From: a virus
IMG/VR virus record: IMGVR_UViG_3300023108_000074
Coordinates: 1 to 36,588 of that record
Strand: one strand, 5' to 3'
Length of the DNA: 36,588 nt
The notes below the pieces were generated by a model. That model ran no database searches. It had not been told where the DNA came from and saw only the letters and a program-made list of their open reading frames with translations. The translations under genes were made by a program, and so were the position numbers. The stretch's first letter is position 1. Each line of letters starts with the position of its first letter. This document shows, piece by piece, positions 12,501 to 19,973 of the stretch.

Positions 12501-12848
12501 TACACCATCATCTCCAGATGCTGTAAGTTCTTTAAATGTGACAGTTTTTGCATTTTCAATATCAAGATCGTTGAACAAGTTCATACCTGCTGCTGTAAAT
12601 TGAGCAGTGTCTTGTTCGTTTACCCTAATATTAATTTCTGCTGCTGCGCTATCTCCTTGATCGTCGATGGTAATTTCTGTATCGCCGTCAAATATACGGC
12701 GTGTTATGTCTTGCACAGTTGAATCATCACGCAGTAAGAATACTTTACCGTCTGCTGTGTTGATTGCTAATTCACCTGAATCTAATTGAGATACTAGGGG
12801 TTGTTTACCCGCGACCGCACTTCGCTTGTGTCTAATCTTTGTTGCCAT
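3153..12848 (-). CDS. Giant tail fiber with C-terminal S74 chaperone/protease domain, 3231 aa
   Basis: I place the start at the ATG at 12846-12848: AGGAGG lies 9 bases before it, whereas the TTG two codons upstream is only 3 bases from it. The N-terminus (GELAINTADGKVFLL, residues ~25-40) is a common fiber opening. A NVVYVSQ...GDDANDG stretch begins a beta-helix-like section (residues ~165-480). Three KCxRDxxxIxDA modules follow (~505-860). Then come fiber repeats, including GSGLTxL units. The last 127 residues begin SSDERLKENF and form the intramolecular chaperone of the endosialidase/S74 family, which in known members trimerises the fiber and cuts itself off before the Ser of this motif. 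The end is a coiled coil. It is probably a distal fiber for host contact. Confidence 0.9.
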   Translation of the reverse strand: MATKIRHKRSAVAGKQPLVSQLDSGELAINTADGKVFLLRDDSTVQDITRRIFDGDTEITIDDQGDSAAAEINIRVNEQDTAQFTAAGMNLFNDLDIENAKTVTFKELTASGDDGVGLKAPDVLDSGYTMTLPPSRGSVGQILATDGNGQLFFQDSDIFGGNVVYVSQEQGDDANDGQSAPVKTVKRACQIASGLVYNADGTINFKRVNIKVAVGDYTEQNPVIVPDNTVIKGDGLRGCIIRPANANLDMLRVRNACYFGEFTFRDGIDSNNVPTITADYAVAFDDPFDTVITDRADYTNLPDTRPTITTSPYIQNCSIISFLGMNGAKIDGSKVESPNVPLFGIEAENPVIGAIPEQGKSMVANAFTILSFGGTAWRLTNDAYAQIVSCFEIFLLNGVYCQSGGYCSITNSATNFGLYALRSSGFSPKAFQFDRSFVTATGSSEGKQTVSIVGINRDAPVEEFVLRFRESDNKTAHDLLLLNKDLIADDTVTYINNQIAAATPSIWAGFTYNEAKCRRDVQLLLDAIRYDLLFDSNHRSVSAALRYFSGSFSNFADQKDQHIAAFGQAKTFTANYITDATATSRANALWDEIIDIITNGDANTVPGDSVAAAYSRPTPTGGSDNASDSGFANAVTQLINNKDFIAAEVNAWINTQIAGDIEPFAIGFVYNEAKCLRDSKLIVDALLYDLTYGGNLQTKIAADAYFIDGTAQYGTGQQEETVAAYGRLKEVVSQVIVETAVSVSAGNAETQDTSADAGSAGAATYAENRIQEIRDFIGSVGATPVTVIEPDISWTSASLQTAFYELDEEGRINISQNVTQYINEQIQANIWYGFTYDESKCNRDTQLIVEAAAKDTWDTGNRYSRSAGLAYYTQNLQDSSRISISGQELQTIAAIDYAKTEAITYISSLSAAVQNFVGSRFDIVTTIINDPDDLPDPTEVSSEGDVTNNFKTTPTETTFNAATEVNATTNIFTITGHGFTNGQKVIYDPNGNAVIQGLDDEQQYYIKLLSEDEFTLAFDDSLDFNVNIIAASTGTHKFFSDVIEFFVEEILSSHTTYQTLELESGSETFEFVPGRAITGTTGSNNNSAIVYSWEPRIRRLIVSIEEVAVGQSLLRIQFDETSTIDSDHAASPNTTIGVNEAATKLGLGTATFSVTATDGSSSLTNLPNLPETQCWFHRPSVVNSSAHTWEYAGSGTDYNALPQNGGNTRSEYEQFEELPGRVYSSGTNELGDFKVGDFITAFNRTGNITFRNKVQVDELDALRLSLSDVAIEEISTSVNLGDDEIGGPSDGRLSTQLAVRSFISNRLGGFVDKTVSTAAVPGAIVQLNVNGQLNPDLIPATRQFTNTNTNGYQSRLEQVDDIPAIDLKAGDIATENYEQVELTLSANTFNASDGDTITQPGVTGAIGYAKGNYALSGNVIVVTIGGAWDDTDDSTGDPWETSSGNIFVNGVDSGVSINSKGPSTEIVDNWFLRSSNSSQFLVLDPTQNYTFTVDDTCSLTFAERNSDVATVTTSAAHNLQVGNTVQILNTTDETYNENGLVLSVPSSTTFTYTNVDSADPTKASAAATGTVRTIVTSADGNAQGAVTEFRSGIAVNVDNANIVGGSGYTPVLGNLVYESVPLQAKTGSGTGAKANITVTAGQVTDVDVSRGGTGYAVGDLLEVNASDVGGTGSGFEIEVTSIEKRAYVNILGGELFVASASSLDFVEDNTAVATSKDINQDDVITHNFLAGDTSGGGAVNYTTYRITITNHGFGNGDPVFYDTLGNVPIGGLLNEQVYYVKVIDANTIELYEGFALLNQVEFTSTPANNNHNITRQTINITDNSVIVENHGLTTGDAIRIESLSDGSTSNELFSTGGAGGPVDSGSRFFVGSVTTNSFTLHALRSDALSSINDLVTNAQDITTTGTGSAEVIVNNVQVESVINTSSRLIANWNTLAVTNIDAENIISGTISPSRLGSSGVPNSDSFLRGDSAYATVVQSLKVATTTDNPITLTGSSLSGEFYGDPVNIGIANADYDPLGTFSTLGTSRFLQTQFDVNTDGSGEVFIKDGVVDAGTLDSLDSAYFLNPANLTSLVPVTRGGTGIGTYSIGAILYAQSASTLNELQIGRQNTFLRSNGTEPEWGTALDLAEGLDVGSASLTSSSTGAGRLYNTNVTSLEIGGDATNISIGSASGSRNLFTFIASYEATISRDVVVNLETINQNAADVAQNGDKEIVMADTTGILAGMIVTGSASIPANTTVSGVTDDAIYLSVATTGSILSGTTLAFTYTPYTLGINPGDRINIGSSGVTNLDGTWPVSGATDTATSFTIRTDDLVTADPLDVPAGTATINGNLILRNESIVIGQAETSATPNDGIIKGVDGLGTNVEGGDLTIQGGLGTGSATGGDVVISTGDIGSSGDTKNTSQVRIRVNAGGVTEVTGYTNFSSSGAIKLPAGNTAARTSPPAAGDARFNTETVGFEGYDGTAWAPLGGVRDGDQDTYIIAETSAGADNDDLDFYTANVQRLQIDQDGDFRFGDSINKVIMDWATGNTQIAGDLTVTGDLQIDGTTTTINSTTLQVDDKNIELGTVASPTDATANGGGITLKGATDHTITWSNANDSWDFSEHVNAAANKEFRIANTSVLNATTLGANIINSSLQTSAMTTVGVLDSGSISSGFGNIDIGTSVFTGSGSGLTTLNASQLTSGTVSGSRLGGNQTMSGIKTFSDTSSATSTTTGAIRVSGGMGVAGALYAGSLNTANGSGIDNLNASNLDSGTVPNGRITGIYSNLTGTGALNQGSITSGFGNINIGTSTFTGNGSGLTNVDAETLDGIDSTGFVAVGGDVMTGQLQFNNTSTASSNSIRFGPGPAGSDDAHIEWMGGSNAGKLRISTSDDTGTEAIEFGDYDNTDRGGTFTQWLNMNRTTFTWQGNTIWHAGNDGPGSGLNADLFDNLGSGSFLRSDTNDSFSGTLSGSGAINISGNITGNVFTGDGSGLTGISADDANTLDGLDSTAFLRSNADNDSASGRYSTSGTKIEAGRGTGSVAMTTNDGYGNANLCFNHDSGVPDINGSSARIESSVDSSTQTMTFEVGNSTSNGVAVSLNTKMTITTGSVAVTGNLTATGEVTAYSSDERLKENFAPIENALDKVKSLNGLYFDWKPVIDELGFEPDNKTRDAGVIAQEVQKVLPQAVAYAPFDTRYEVNDDTGEMERHSISGENYLTVKYEKMVPLLIEAIKEQQNEIDELKEMVKKLLDK
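3895..4890 (-). repeat. GSGLTxL fiber repeats, about 4 copies
   Basis: Within the fiber C-terminal third, units with the pattern FTGxGSGLTNLxAxxLxSGT recur. Their cores lie near 3940, 4465, 4630 and 4835. Between them are DTSSATSTTTGAIRVSGG-like and SxFLRSDxxDS-like stretches. These are typical beta-structured shaft repeats of marine phage fibers. Confidence 0.7.
10240..11345 (-). repeat. Three KCxRD modules in the 3231-aa fiber
   Basis: Copies of the pattern FTYNEAKCxRDxxLIxDAxxYD occur near 11290, 10815 and 10325, spaced about 475-490 bases. The same module occurs ten times in the neighbouring 2223-residue protein, so the two fibers share an expanded domain family. Confidence 0.85.
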
Positions 12849-12926
12849 TTGCAACTGCCTCCTATTTAGGTCTGGGTCAGGTCTATGTAGACGCCCGTTT
12901 TTATACGATAGAAATCGTTATAATGT

Positions 12927-12934
12927 TATTTATC
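12927..12934 (-). promoter_or_regulatory. Late promoter box GATAAATA for the giant fiber
   Basis: The minus strand reads GATAAATA about 79 bases before the fiber ATG and just after the preceding gene's terminator. It matches the NATAAATA late motif reported for marine T4-like phages. The leader between contains a small GTCTA/TAGAC hairpin and the AGGAGG ribosome site. Confidence 0.7.
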
Positions 12935-12942
12935 ATAGGAGT

Positions 12943-12971
12943 AAAAGTGGCAGCTTTTTAGAAGCTACCAC
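12943..12971 (-). terminator. Intrinsic terminator overlapping the stop of the 2223-aa gene
   Basis: A 10-bp stem (12947-12956 with 12962-12971, one G-U pair on the minus strand) has a 5-base loop and is followed by TTTTA on the minus strand. The TAA stop at 12958-12960 falls within the loop and the descending arm, so termination and stop codon overlap. Confidence 0.85.
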
Positions 12972-15900
12972 CATCAATTGTATCAGTCCATATTGGAGTG
13001 CTATCGGCATCACTTGTTACAGTGAGTATTTGAAAACTGTCTGTTGCATCAGCGCTACCTGCTGCTGCTGTAACTTTTAAAGGGTTAGCAGTGTCACCGT
13101 ATAATATACCATCTTCAGTAAATGTGCTTACACCTGTTCCGCCGTATTGCACTTCTAAATCATTGTTGGTTAATATTAAATTGCCATCAACTGTAACATC
13201 TATATCAAATGTTGTAGAACCGTTTACTGTTCCACCTGTTAATTTATTTAAATATCTGTTCTCAACATACTGTGCAACAGCTAATTGTGTAGGCGCTGTA
13301 TTTGCATCTTGTGCGCCATTACTTGCTAATAGTGCAGGATTGTTGCTTATTTCTTTTAATTCTACACCAACCGGAACACCTTCTCTTATTAGTGGACCAA
13401 TGCTTGTAAGTCCACTTAGATCTAGTTGGTTCGCATTAAGTGTTATACTACCGTCTAGTGCGTTTACTCCAAAGAAGTTACCAACTCTAAAGTTACCAAT
13501 TTGGTCAACTGTTCCGCCTGCAAATATTTTACCTTGGTTTGATTCTTTGATTTCTTCTTCAGGTATTGCAGTTCCGCCAAAGAATGGAAGTGCATTGTAT
13601 GTTATCCCTGCACCAACATATTCAAACGCATGTCCTGATGTAGATACGGTTGATACGTTGTATAACGATCCTTGCTTGTCTGTTGTTACACTTATTAATC
13701 CTGGGAAAATATTGATGTTTGCAATACCACCAAATGTCAAGTTTAGATCTGCAATAGCTGTATCAACAATAGTGTCTTCTGCTGCAAGTATTGTATTTCT
13801 GTCTGCTAAAAACGCACTGCTGCCTAATGCATAATTATGATCAAGTTCAGTCCATCCTGTGACATATTCTTGTTGCACTGCAAGACCAACTCTGTCTACT
13901 AGCAGCTTCAAGGTATCACCACCTATTGTTGTTCCATCAGGAATACTAACATCTTGTGTAAGTGGGTTATTGTAACTAGGTGTGATTGGTTCGTTGTTTG
14001 CAACTTTTTGCATTACATTTGCCAAATGGTAATATGTATATGCAGTTACTAGGACTTGATCAGCATTTCCTACTTTTGCTGCACCTAATATAGCACCATT
14101 ATAGTATGCCTCGCCTGCTCTTCGTGTTTGCTTATTACCGCCATACATCATATCGTATAATGCACTATCTATAATATAACCTGTATCTCTTTGACACTTG
14201 TCTACATTATATGAAAAACCAATTAGATTATCAGTAATGTAAGTAATTACAGCGTCTTGTGTTGTTGCCTTAGAAGCTAACAATTCAGATGCAACCAATT
14301 TTGTTCCTTCAGATAGCCAACTAAAGTCTGGCAATACTTGTGAATACTCAGGACCAACAGTGCCGCCTGTATTGATAGCATTTATAACAAGATCAAACAA
14401 GTCATCTGCAATAGTTTCCTCTACTGTAGTTCCGTAATTGCCTCCTAAGAACTGAGATTCATTATTTCCTGCTGTTGGAGTAACTGCTATACCCTTAATA
14501 CATTCACCAGCAACTTGCTTCAAGTGAGTAAATGCTGCAACAGTTTGAGACACCTGACTAGGTGGAATGTATTGTGCTGCACCTAAGAAGTAAGCGTTTG
14601 TTGCAACTAATGTTGCAAAGTTACCTGTGTATAATGCATCATGCACTACTGCATCAACAATGTAACCTACATCTCTCTCACATTTGTCTTCGTCGTAACT
14701 AAATCCGTTGTATGTTGTAGAAATAAAGCCGATTGTATCTGTAATAATAGTAGATTTTTCAGCATTTAAATTATCAATTGCAGTTTTTACACCTGCATCT
14801 GTTGATGTTAAATCTGGCAGTGTCTTTGTAGGAAGGTTGTCAACACCGTTAACAATTACATCTTGGAACGTTTGCAACAATGATTGAGCTTTGGTAACTT
14901 CTGTTGCACTAGCTGCTCCGGCACTTACATCTTGCGTTTCGTCTGTTTGTTCAGGATTAGCTACTGCAACATCTAATAACACATCGCCTAATAGTGTAGC
15001 AACATACGCTAACGCATTTGCTGTTTCGGTTTGCTGTCCTGCAACTTGATTTGATGTTCCAACATAATAACTTCTTGCTGCTTCTACACTTGCACTGTTA
15101 CCACCATAAAGTATATCGTATGTCAATGCATCAACAATATATTTTGTGTCTCTATTGCATTTATCGCTGTTAAATGTAAAGCTCTGGAAAGAATCACTAA
15201 TAAATGTTGTTACATCTGTTTGTAAAGTTGATTTATTACCTTTTATTGTGTTGTAGCCTTGCTGATAAACAACATCAGCCCAAAGCACACTTGGTAATTG
15301 TTCTGCTGGCAAACTTGTTAAATCACCATCTGAAATAACTTGCCTTATTACCTGAACTAAGCCTGATACTTCATCTGCTTCTGTAGAACTTGCATTTCCT
15401 TCTACCGGATTAGATTGTAATATTGTTGTTGCAGGAGAAGGAACAACATTTGCACCAATAACAATATCTCCTACAATATCTGCTAATCGTTCATACGCTG
15501 CGGCTGTTGCTGTTTCTTCCGATGCATCGCCTAGTTGTCCTACACCATCTACAAAGTAACTATTTGCTACAGTGCGTGTTGCAAAGTTACCGCCGTATAA
15601 AACATCGTGGCATAATGCATCAACAATGTATCCTACATCTCTTTCACATTTTGTTTGATCATAAGTTAAAGCTGGAAAGTTGTTGGCAATCCATGAAACA
15701 ATTTCATCTATAATGAAATTTTTATTCTGAATAAGTTGTGCTTTAGCTGCAACTTTGTCTGAGCTTCCTCCTGTAGGAGATGGAAATACTAACGGATCTG
15801 CTGCTGTATCTGTGCTAACTACACCGTTTTCCAAAATGTCAAGTATTTCGTTAAAACCTGCAATAACTCTAGGTTCAGCAGCAGATGTAAATCCTAATAA

Positions 15901-18900
15901 AACAGTTTCGTCACGCAAATACTCAATTGCTGCTTTGGTTTGTAGCAATTGCCCATCTTGCACAACACTGCTACTTGCTCTTTGATATGCAAGACCAGCT
16001 GTAACACTGTTGTAATTTGTTCCAAGTGCAGTATCTAGAGCTACTGCATCTAACATTAAACCCACATCTCTTTCACATTTAGCACTATCGTATGTAAAGT
16101 TTACATAATTGTTGTCAATAAATGCAACTGCTTCTGCTGCTAAAAATGCTCTGTTGTTTTGTAACTGTAATGCTGCTTCTTGTGCTGCCGCTGTTGCAAC
16201 AGCATTTGCGGTTGGAAATACTAGTGGATCAGCAGCATCATCTGTGCTGGTATTACCGTTTTGTATAATATCAACAACTTCGTCAAATGCACCTTCTACT
16301 CTAGTTTGCGCTGTAGCGTCTCCTGCAGTGGCAGTGCTTGCTTCTCCTTTGGCAAAGTTAATTGCACCTACTGTTTGTGTTTGTTGATCGCTTTGAACAT
16401 AAGCACTGTTTGCACGTTGGTATGAAAGTCCAGCTGTTACTTGATTATAATTTGTGCCAAACGCTGCATCAAAATATGCTGCATCAATGATTAATCCTGT
16501 ATCTCTTTCGCATTTTGCTTGGTCGTAAACAAAGTAATTGTCATTTATATATGCAGTAGTTTCTGCTTTTAAGAAATCTCTGTTGCCAACTAATTGATCT
16601 CTTGTATAAACCAATTCGTTACTTGCTGGTCCAGGCACAGTGTATTCGGTGCCCTCGCTTGGCAACTGGTCATATTGTATGAGATTAATTACATCTTCCC
16701 ACAGCGCATCTACCCTGTTTGCAAAAGTTGCATCTCTTGCTGCTGCTAATTTGCTCAGTCTTTTCGCTTCTAATAGTGCTATTATAGTTGCTGGCTTTTG
16801 TTCTACGTCAAGATATGCAGTATTGGCTCTGTGATATGCAAGACCTGCTGTTATACTATTATGATTAGTTTCTAATTGCGCATCAATATAAACTGCGTCA
16901 ATTATATAACCAACATCTCTTTTACATTTATCTACATTATATGTTAATGTAGGATAAGTTGCAACTATATCTGCTTCTGCATTAGAAATTATAGAAGTGA
17001 CTTGTCCTAGTATTGTGTTTGCTGCATCTTGTTGTCCTTGCGGCTCTTGTTCAAATAATGGATATGTTTTTGTTGCAGGCAGTCTGCTTAGAGTTAAATT
17101 TTCAATTACATCTTGTGTATTGAAAAGAAGTGCATCTAACGTAGCTGATTCGCTTTGGGTTGCATTAAGTTGTGAAAAGTCTTGCGATTCTGCATTGCCT
17201 GTTGTCTTTGTAACAAATTGCCCTCTTACAACTCTGCCGATTACAAAACGCATTCTTGCAAATGCATCTACCATTGTTTGTAACTCGGTATCTAATAGTG
17301 CTGTGAAGTCAAAATTATTGTAGTAATATTTTGTTTCTTGCACCAATGCACTGTCACCGCCATACAAAATATCAAAAGTTAGTGCATCTACAATTCGTTC
17401 GAAGTCTAATTCAAATTGTGCTTGGTCAAATGTAAATGATGGATTATCATTTTGTATGAATGCTATAAATTCAGCTACCAAAAAGTCTTTGTTTGCAATT
17501 AATTGATCCTTAGCATCTTTTGGATTGTATGTGCCAGAAGCTGCTGCATGATTTGGAAAGTCAATTACAATAGCACTGCTGTCGCCGTCATCAGTAATAT
17601 TTACAAACGTATTCATTGCTTCAGTAACACGATCTAACGAAGTAGAATCTGCTTGAACTTGAGCTAAACTTTCTAATGCATTTTGAATATGCTTGAAACT
17701 GTTAATATATAAATCTTTAAATCTAGGACGGATTTCTATTTCTTGTCCTAATCTCACAACATGCTGATTACTACCAATAGCAACATCCATTGCTACACCT
17801 TTAATAAGAGTTTCCATATCTTCGGCATATTGTGCTTGGTTGTAACTTAATTCTGTGAATTGATCATTGATATATGCAGTGATTTCTTCAATAATAAAAT
17901 CTCTGTTGTCTAATATATTGTCTTTGGCTTGTCGTATGCCTGGATCAATTTCACTTAAATCGTTAAGGACTAAATCACTTCCAGCTTCTGGAATAACACT
18001 ACTGTCGCCTGCATTCAACGTGCTTGTTATTATATTGAATCTAGAATCAATTTCGTCTTTCATAGCCTGATTAGTAATTTCGGCTTTCATTAAATCTCTA
18101 GTTGCTTCTAGTGCATAAACAGTAGGCGCTAACTGGTTGTTAAGAACTTTTGTTGCTGTAGCACGTAAATAACTGGTTGCTGCTGCTTGTGATTGGTATG
18201 TTGTTCCTAAAACAACATCGCCTGTTACGGCATCAATGATTCTTCTTGTATCTCTTCTACACACTTCCTCATCGTAATTAAACGGTGCGCTAATAATTTC
18301 CGAACCAGTAATGTAATAATAGTTTGCATCATCTTGAAATTTTATAATACTACCTGTTGCAGGTTTGTCTCGCAAACTGTTTATTTGTATCACACTATTA
18401 GTTTGCAGATTTACAACGCCTTGTGCGTCAACAGTTGGGCCGCCACCTGTAAATGTAATAGAAGGAACTCTAGTATATCCACTACCATTGTTTACAATTG
18501 TAACGCCACTTACTTTGCCTGTTGTAGCATCTATACCTGCGGTTCCTGTTGCTGTTACGCCACCTGCGCCGTCTGGTGCTTCAATTGTTACCGTTGGAGC
18601 AGAAGTATAACCGGCACCTGCATTTTGCACTGTAACACTAGCCACACTAGAGAAGTAATCTTGAACTGGTTTTGCATTTGTATATGCTACAGGATAGAAC
18701 CCGTCTGCAACAATGCCTTCCAAACCAAAGTCACTTACTGAGTTGGAGATACTGAGGTAACCACCATTTGTTGTTTTGAATCCTGTTGAACAGAAAACTG
18801 TAAAACAACTAACAATTTGTGTATATCCAAAGTTATCAATCCAGAAGCCTATACCGCCCTGTGCAATCTGTGTAAATGCGTCAGCAACAAAACTGAATAC

Positions 18901-19629
18901 AAGAGATGCTGGATCATAAGCGTCACCGTCGACATACATACCACCGCCGCCGCCGGTGTCATTTATTTGTTTATCAAATGGTAAATCTGGATAATCTTCA
19001 ACTTGCAGCGGCCTTGCGCTAGGTTCGATTCCTTCTATCTGCACTGTTTCAAAAGGTATAAATTCTGTTCCATCATTAAGCCAAGGACCATTCATGTTTG
19101 TGCAGTTTTGAACATAAGGTGAGGTTGTGCAAAGTGTGCCTGGACGTATTTCTGCACACCAACCTGGATATCTTAAACCGCGGAATGTCAACTGGTATAG
19201 ATAACACCCGTTGCCCATGTAAAAAATTGTTTGTGTGTTATTTTTTGGGAATACTCGTGTATTACGCAATTCCCCTTGCCCGGTAACTGTAACAAAATCA
19301 GGTAGCACAATAGGATTTTCTTCGTAGTAATCCCCTGGTGCAACAATAATTGTTGTTCCTGATTGAGCTACTTCTACAGCACCTTTAATTGTCCTTTTAG
19401 ATCCATATTTGCCTTCGCTGCGTCCGTCATTTGCATCGTTACCATCTTGACTTACATACAAGACATCGGTTGTTCGTGGCCCTGTAGCATCTCCGGATAT
19501 GGTAACGTTTCCATCAACAATTACATTTCCGCTCGGAGGGGTAATTTCGATGTTGCCGTCAGCAGTAAGAATTAAACTGCCGTCTCCAACCTTTCTCTCA
19601 TGTATGGTTTGTCTCTTAAAAAACTTCAT
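12958..19629 (-). CDS. Giant virion/fiber protein with ten KCxRD modules, 2223 aa
   Basis: The ATG directly follows the stop of the 110-residue gene (TAAATG) with GGAAG upstream. Residues ~55-330 open with DVLYVSQDGNDANDG and look like a pectin-lyase-type beta-helix. Residues ~445-1860 carry ten copies of a 140-165-residue module with the core YDxxKCERDVGYIVDAxxxD. The C-terminal ~250 residues match the middle of the 3231-residue fiber (HxFEYVGAGITYNALP, GNFRVGNFF, STFTEDGILYGD). There is no S74 domain. Proteins of this architecture are annotated as virion structural proteins in T4-like marine phages. It is probably a fiber or baseplate-attached adhesin; exact location is unknown. Confidence 0.85.
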   Translation of the reverse strand: MKFFKRQTIHERKVGDGSLILTADGNIEITPPSGNVIVDGNVTISGDATGPRTTDVLYVSQDGNDANDGRSEGKYGSKRTIKGAVEVAQSGTTIIVAPGDYYEENPIVLPDFVTVTGQGELRNTRVFPKNNTQTIFYMGNGCYLYQLTFRGLRYPGWCAEIRPGTLCTTSPYVQNCTNMNGPWLNDGTEFIPFETVQIEGIEPSARPLQVEDYPDLPFDKQINDTGGGGGMYVDGDAYDPASLVFSFVADAFTQIAQGGIGFWIDNFGYTQIVSCFTVFCSTGFKTTNGGYLSISNSVSDFGLEGIVADGFYPVAYTNAKPVQDYFSSVASVTVQNAGAGYTSAPTVTIEAPDGAGGVTATGTAGIDATTGKVSGVTIVNNGSGYTRVPSITFTGGGPTVDAQGVVNLQTNSVIQINSLRDKPATGSIIKFQDDANYYYITGSEIISAPFNYDEEVCRRDTRRIIDAVTGDVVLGTTYQSQAAATSYLRATATKVLNNQLAPTVYALEATRDLMKAEITNQAMKDEIDSRFNIITSTLNAGDSSVIPEAGSDLVLNDLSEIDPGIRQAKDNILDNRDFIIEEITAYINDQFTELSYNQAQYAEDMETLIKGVAMDVAIGSNQHVVRLGQEIEIRPRFKDLYINSFKHIQNALESLAQVQADSTSLDRVTEAMNTFVNITDDGDSSAIVIDFPNHAAASGTYNPKDAKDQLIANKDFLVAEFIAFIQNDNPSFTFDQAQFELDFERIVDALTFDILYGGDSALVQETKYYYNNFDFTALLDTELQTMVDAFARMRFVIGRVVRGQFVTKTTGNAESQDFSQLNATQSESATLDALLFNTQDVIENLTLSRLPATKTYPLFEQEPQGQQDAANTILGQVTSIISNAEADIVATYPTLTYNVDKCKRDVGYIIDAVYIDAQLETNHNSITAGLAYHRANTAYLDVEQKPATIIALLEAKRLSKLAAARDATFANRVDALWEDVINLIQYDQLPSEGTEYTVPGPASNELVYTRDQLVGNRDFLKAETTAYINDNYFVYDQAKCERDTGLIIDAAYFDAAFGTNYNQVTAGLSYQRANSAYVQSDQQTQTVGAINFAKGEASTATAGDATAQTRVEGAFDEVVDIIQNGNTSTDDAADPLVFPTANAVATAAAQEAALQLQNNRAFLAAEAVAFIDNNYVNFTYDSAKCERDVGLMLDAVALDTALGTNYNSVTAGLAYQRASSSVVQDGQLLQTKAAIEYLRDETVLLGFTSAAEPRVIAGFNEILDILENGVVSTDTAADPLVFPSPTGGSSDKVAAKAQLIQNKNFIIDEIVSWIANNFPALTYDQTKCERDVGYIVDALCHDVLYGGNFATRTVANSYFVDGVGQLGDASEETATAAAYERLADIVGDIVIGANVVPSPATTILQSNPVEGNASSTEADEVSGLVQVIRQVISDGDLTSLPAEQLPSVLWADVVYQQGYNTIKGNKSTLQTDVTTFISDSFQSFTFNSDKCNRDTKYIVDALTYDILYGGNSASVEAARSYYVGTSNQVAGQQTETANALAYVATLLGDVLLDVAVANPEQTDETQDVSAGAASATEVTKAQSLLQTFQDVIVNGVDNLPTKTLPDLTSTDAGVKTAIDNLNAEKSTIITDTIGFISTTYNGFSYDEDKCERDVGYIVDAVVHDALYTGNFATLVATNAYFLGAAQYIPPSQVSQTVAAFTHLKQVAGECIKGIAVTPTAGNNESQFLGGNYGTTVEETIADDLFDLVINAINTGGTVGPEYSQVLPDFSWLSEGTKLVASELLASKATTQDAVITYITDNLIGFSYNVDKCQRDTGYIIDSALYDMMYGGNKQTRRAGEAYYNGAILGAAKVGNADQVLVTAYTYYHLANVMQKVANNEPITPSYNNPLTQDVSIPDGTTIGGDTLKLLVDRVGLAVQQEYVTGWTELDHNYALGSSAFLADRNTILAAEDTIVDTAIADLNLTFGGIANINIFPGLISVTTDKQGSLYNVSTVSTSGHAFEYVGAGITYNALPFFGGTAIPEEEIKESNQGKIFAGGTVDQIGNFRVGNFFGVNALDGSITLNANQLDLSGLTSIGPLIREGVPVGVELKEISNNPALLASNGAQDANTAPTQLAVAQYVENRYLNKLTGGTVNGSTTFDIDVTVDGNLILTNNDLEVQYGGTGVSTFTEDGILYGDTANPLKVTAAAGSADATDSFQILTVTSDADSTPIWTDTIDGGSF
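14100..18310 (-). repeat. Ten KCxRD modules in the 2223-aa protein
   Basis: Module cores lie near 14190, 14672, 15150, 15640, 16068, 16500, 16918, 17410, 17825 and 18255, spaced 415-490 bases. The three central copies (16068, 16500, 16918) share a NxxxxTAGLxYxRA tail and are most alike. The copies near 17410 and 17825 have lost the Cys and Arg (AQFELDFE and AQYAEDME). Each unit ends with a LxxNKxFLxxEx helix before the next core. Confidence 0.9.
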
Positions 19630-19962
19630 TTACACTTCCAAATAACTTATTGTTGCACTTAAATTCGTTGGTGATTTTCCTACAAACACTATTTGATCAC
19701 CTTGATCTAAAACTAATCTTTCTACATTGAAAGTAAACGTATCTTCTGCTGCTACTTCTACATTGTTGATTACTAAATTTGTATCAGTTTTTGTTTGCCC
19801 GCTTGGTATAACGTGCATATCAAAATTTGTATCAGCAGTTCCAGTTCCGTCGTCTACTGCAACGTTGCAAATTAAGATCGTAGTAATAGCATATGATTTA
19901 TCAGCAGGAACAGTTAATACTATAGTATCGGTTGTGTTTATTGTTGCGTTTGCTATTGACAT
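19630..19962 (-). CDS. Small virion-associated protein, 110 aa
   Basis: A 110-residue, beta-rich protein with a strong ribosome site (GAGGAAA, 7 bases before ATG). It contains TVPADKSYAITTILICN and ends SATISYLEV. Thr/Asp-rich short beta proteins like this accompany fiber genes in marine T4-like phages, and it sits between two virion genes in one operon (11 bases after the previous stop; its own stop abuts the 2223-residue start). It has no signal or membrane segment. A structural or fiber-accessory role is inferred from context and composition. Confidence 0.75.
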   Translation of the reverse strand: MSIANATINTTDTIVLTVPADKSYAITTILICNVAVDDGTGTADTNFDMHVIPSGQTKTDTNLVINNVEVAAEDTFTFNVERLVLDQGDQIVFVGKSPTNLSATISYLEV

Positions 19963-19973
19963 TTTTTATTTCC

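Noticed and set aside
13091-13834. A 247-codon plus-strand frame, and similar frames opposite the giant fibers
   Set aside because: Hydrophobic Val/Pro/Ser composition is the usual antisense shadow of Asn/Gly/Thr-rich fiber coding sequence; no Shine-Dalgarno or family resemblance.
14100-18310. Regular TCTCTTTCACATTT-like DNA motif suggesting a CRISPR or DNA repeat array
   Set aside because: The motif is the codon trace of KCERD in protein modules; spacing is 415-490 bases and the intervening sequence is coding.
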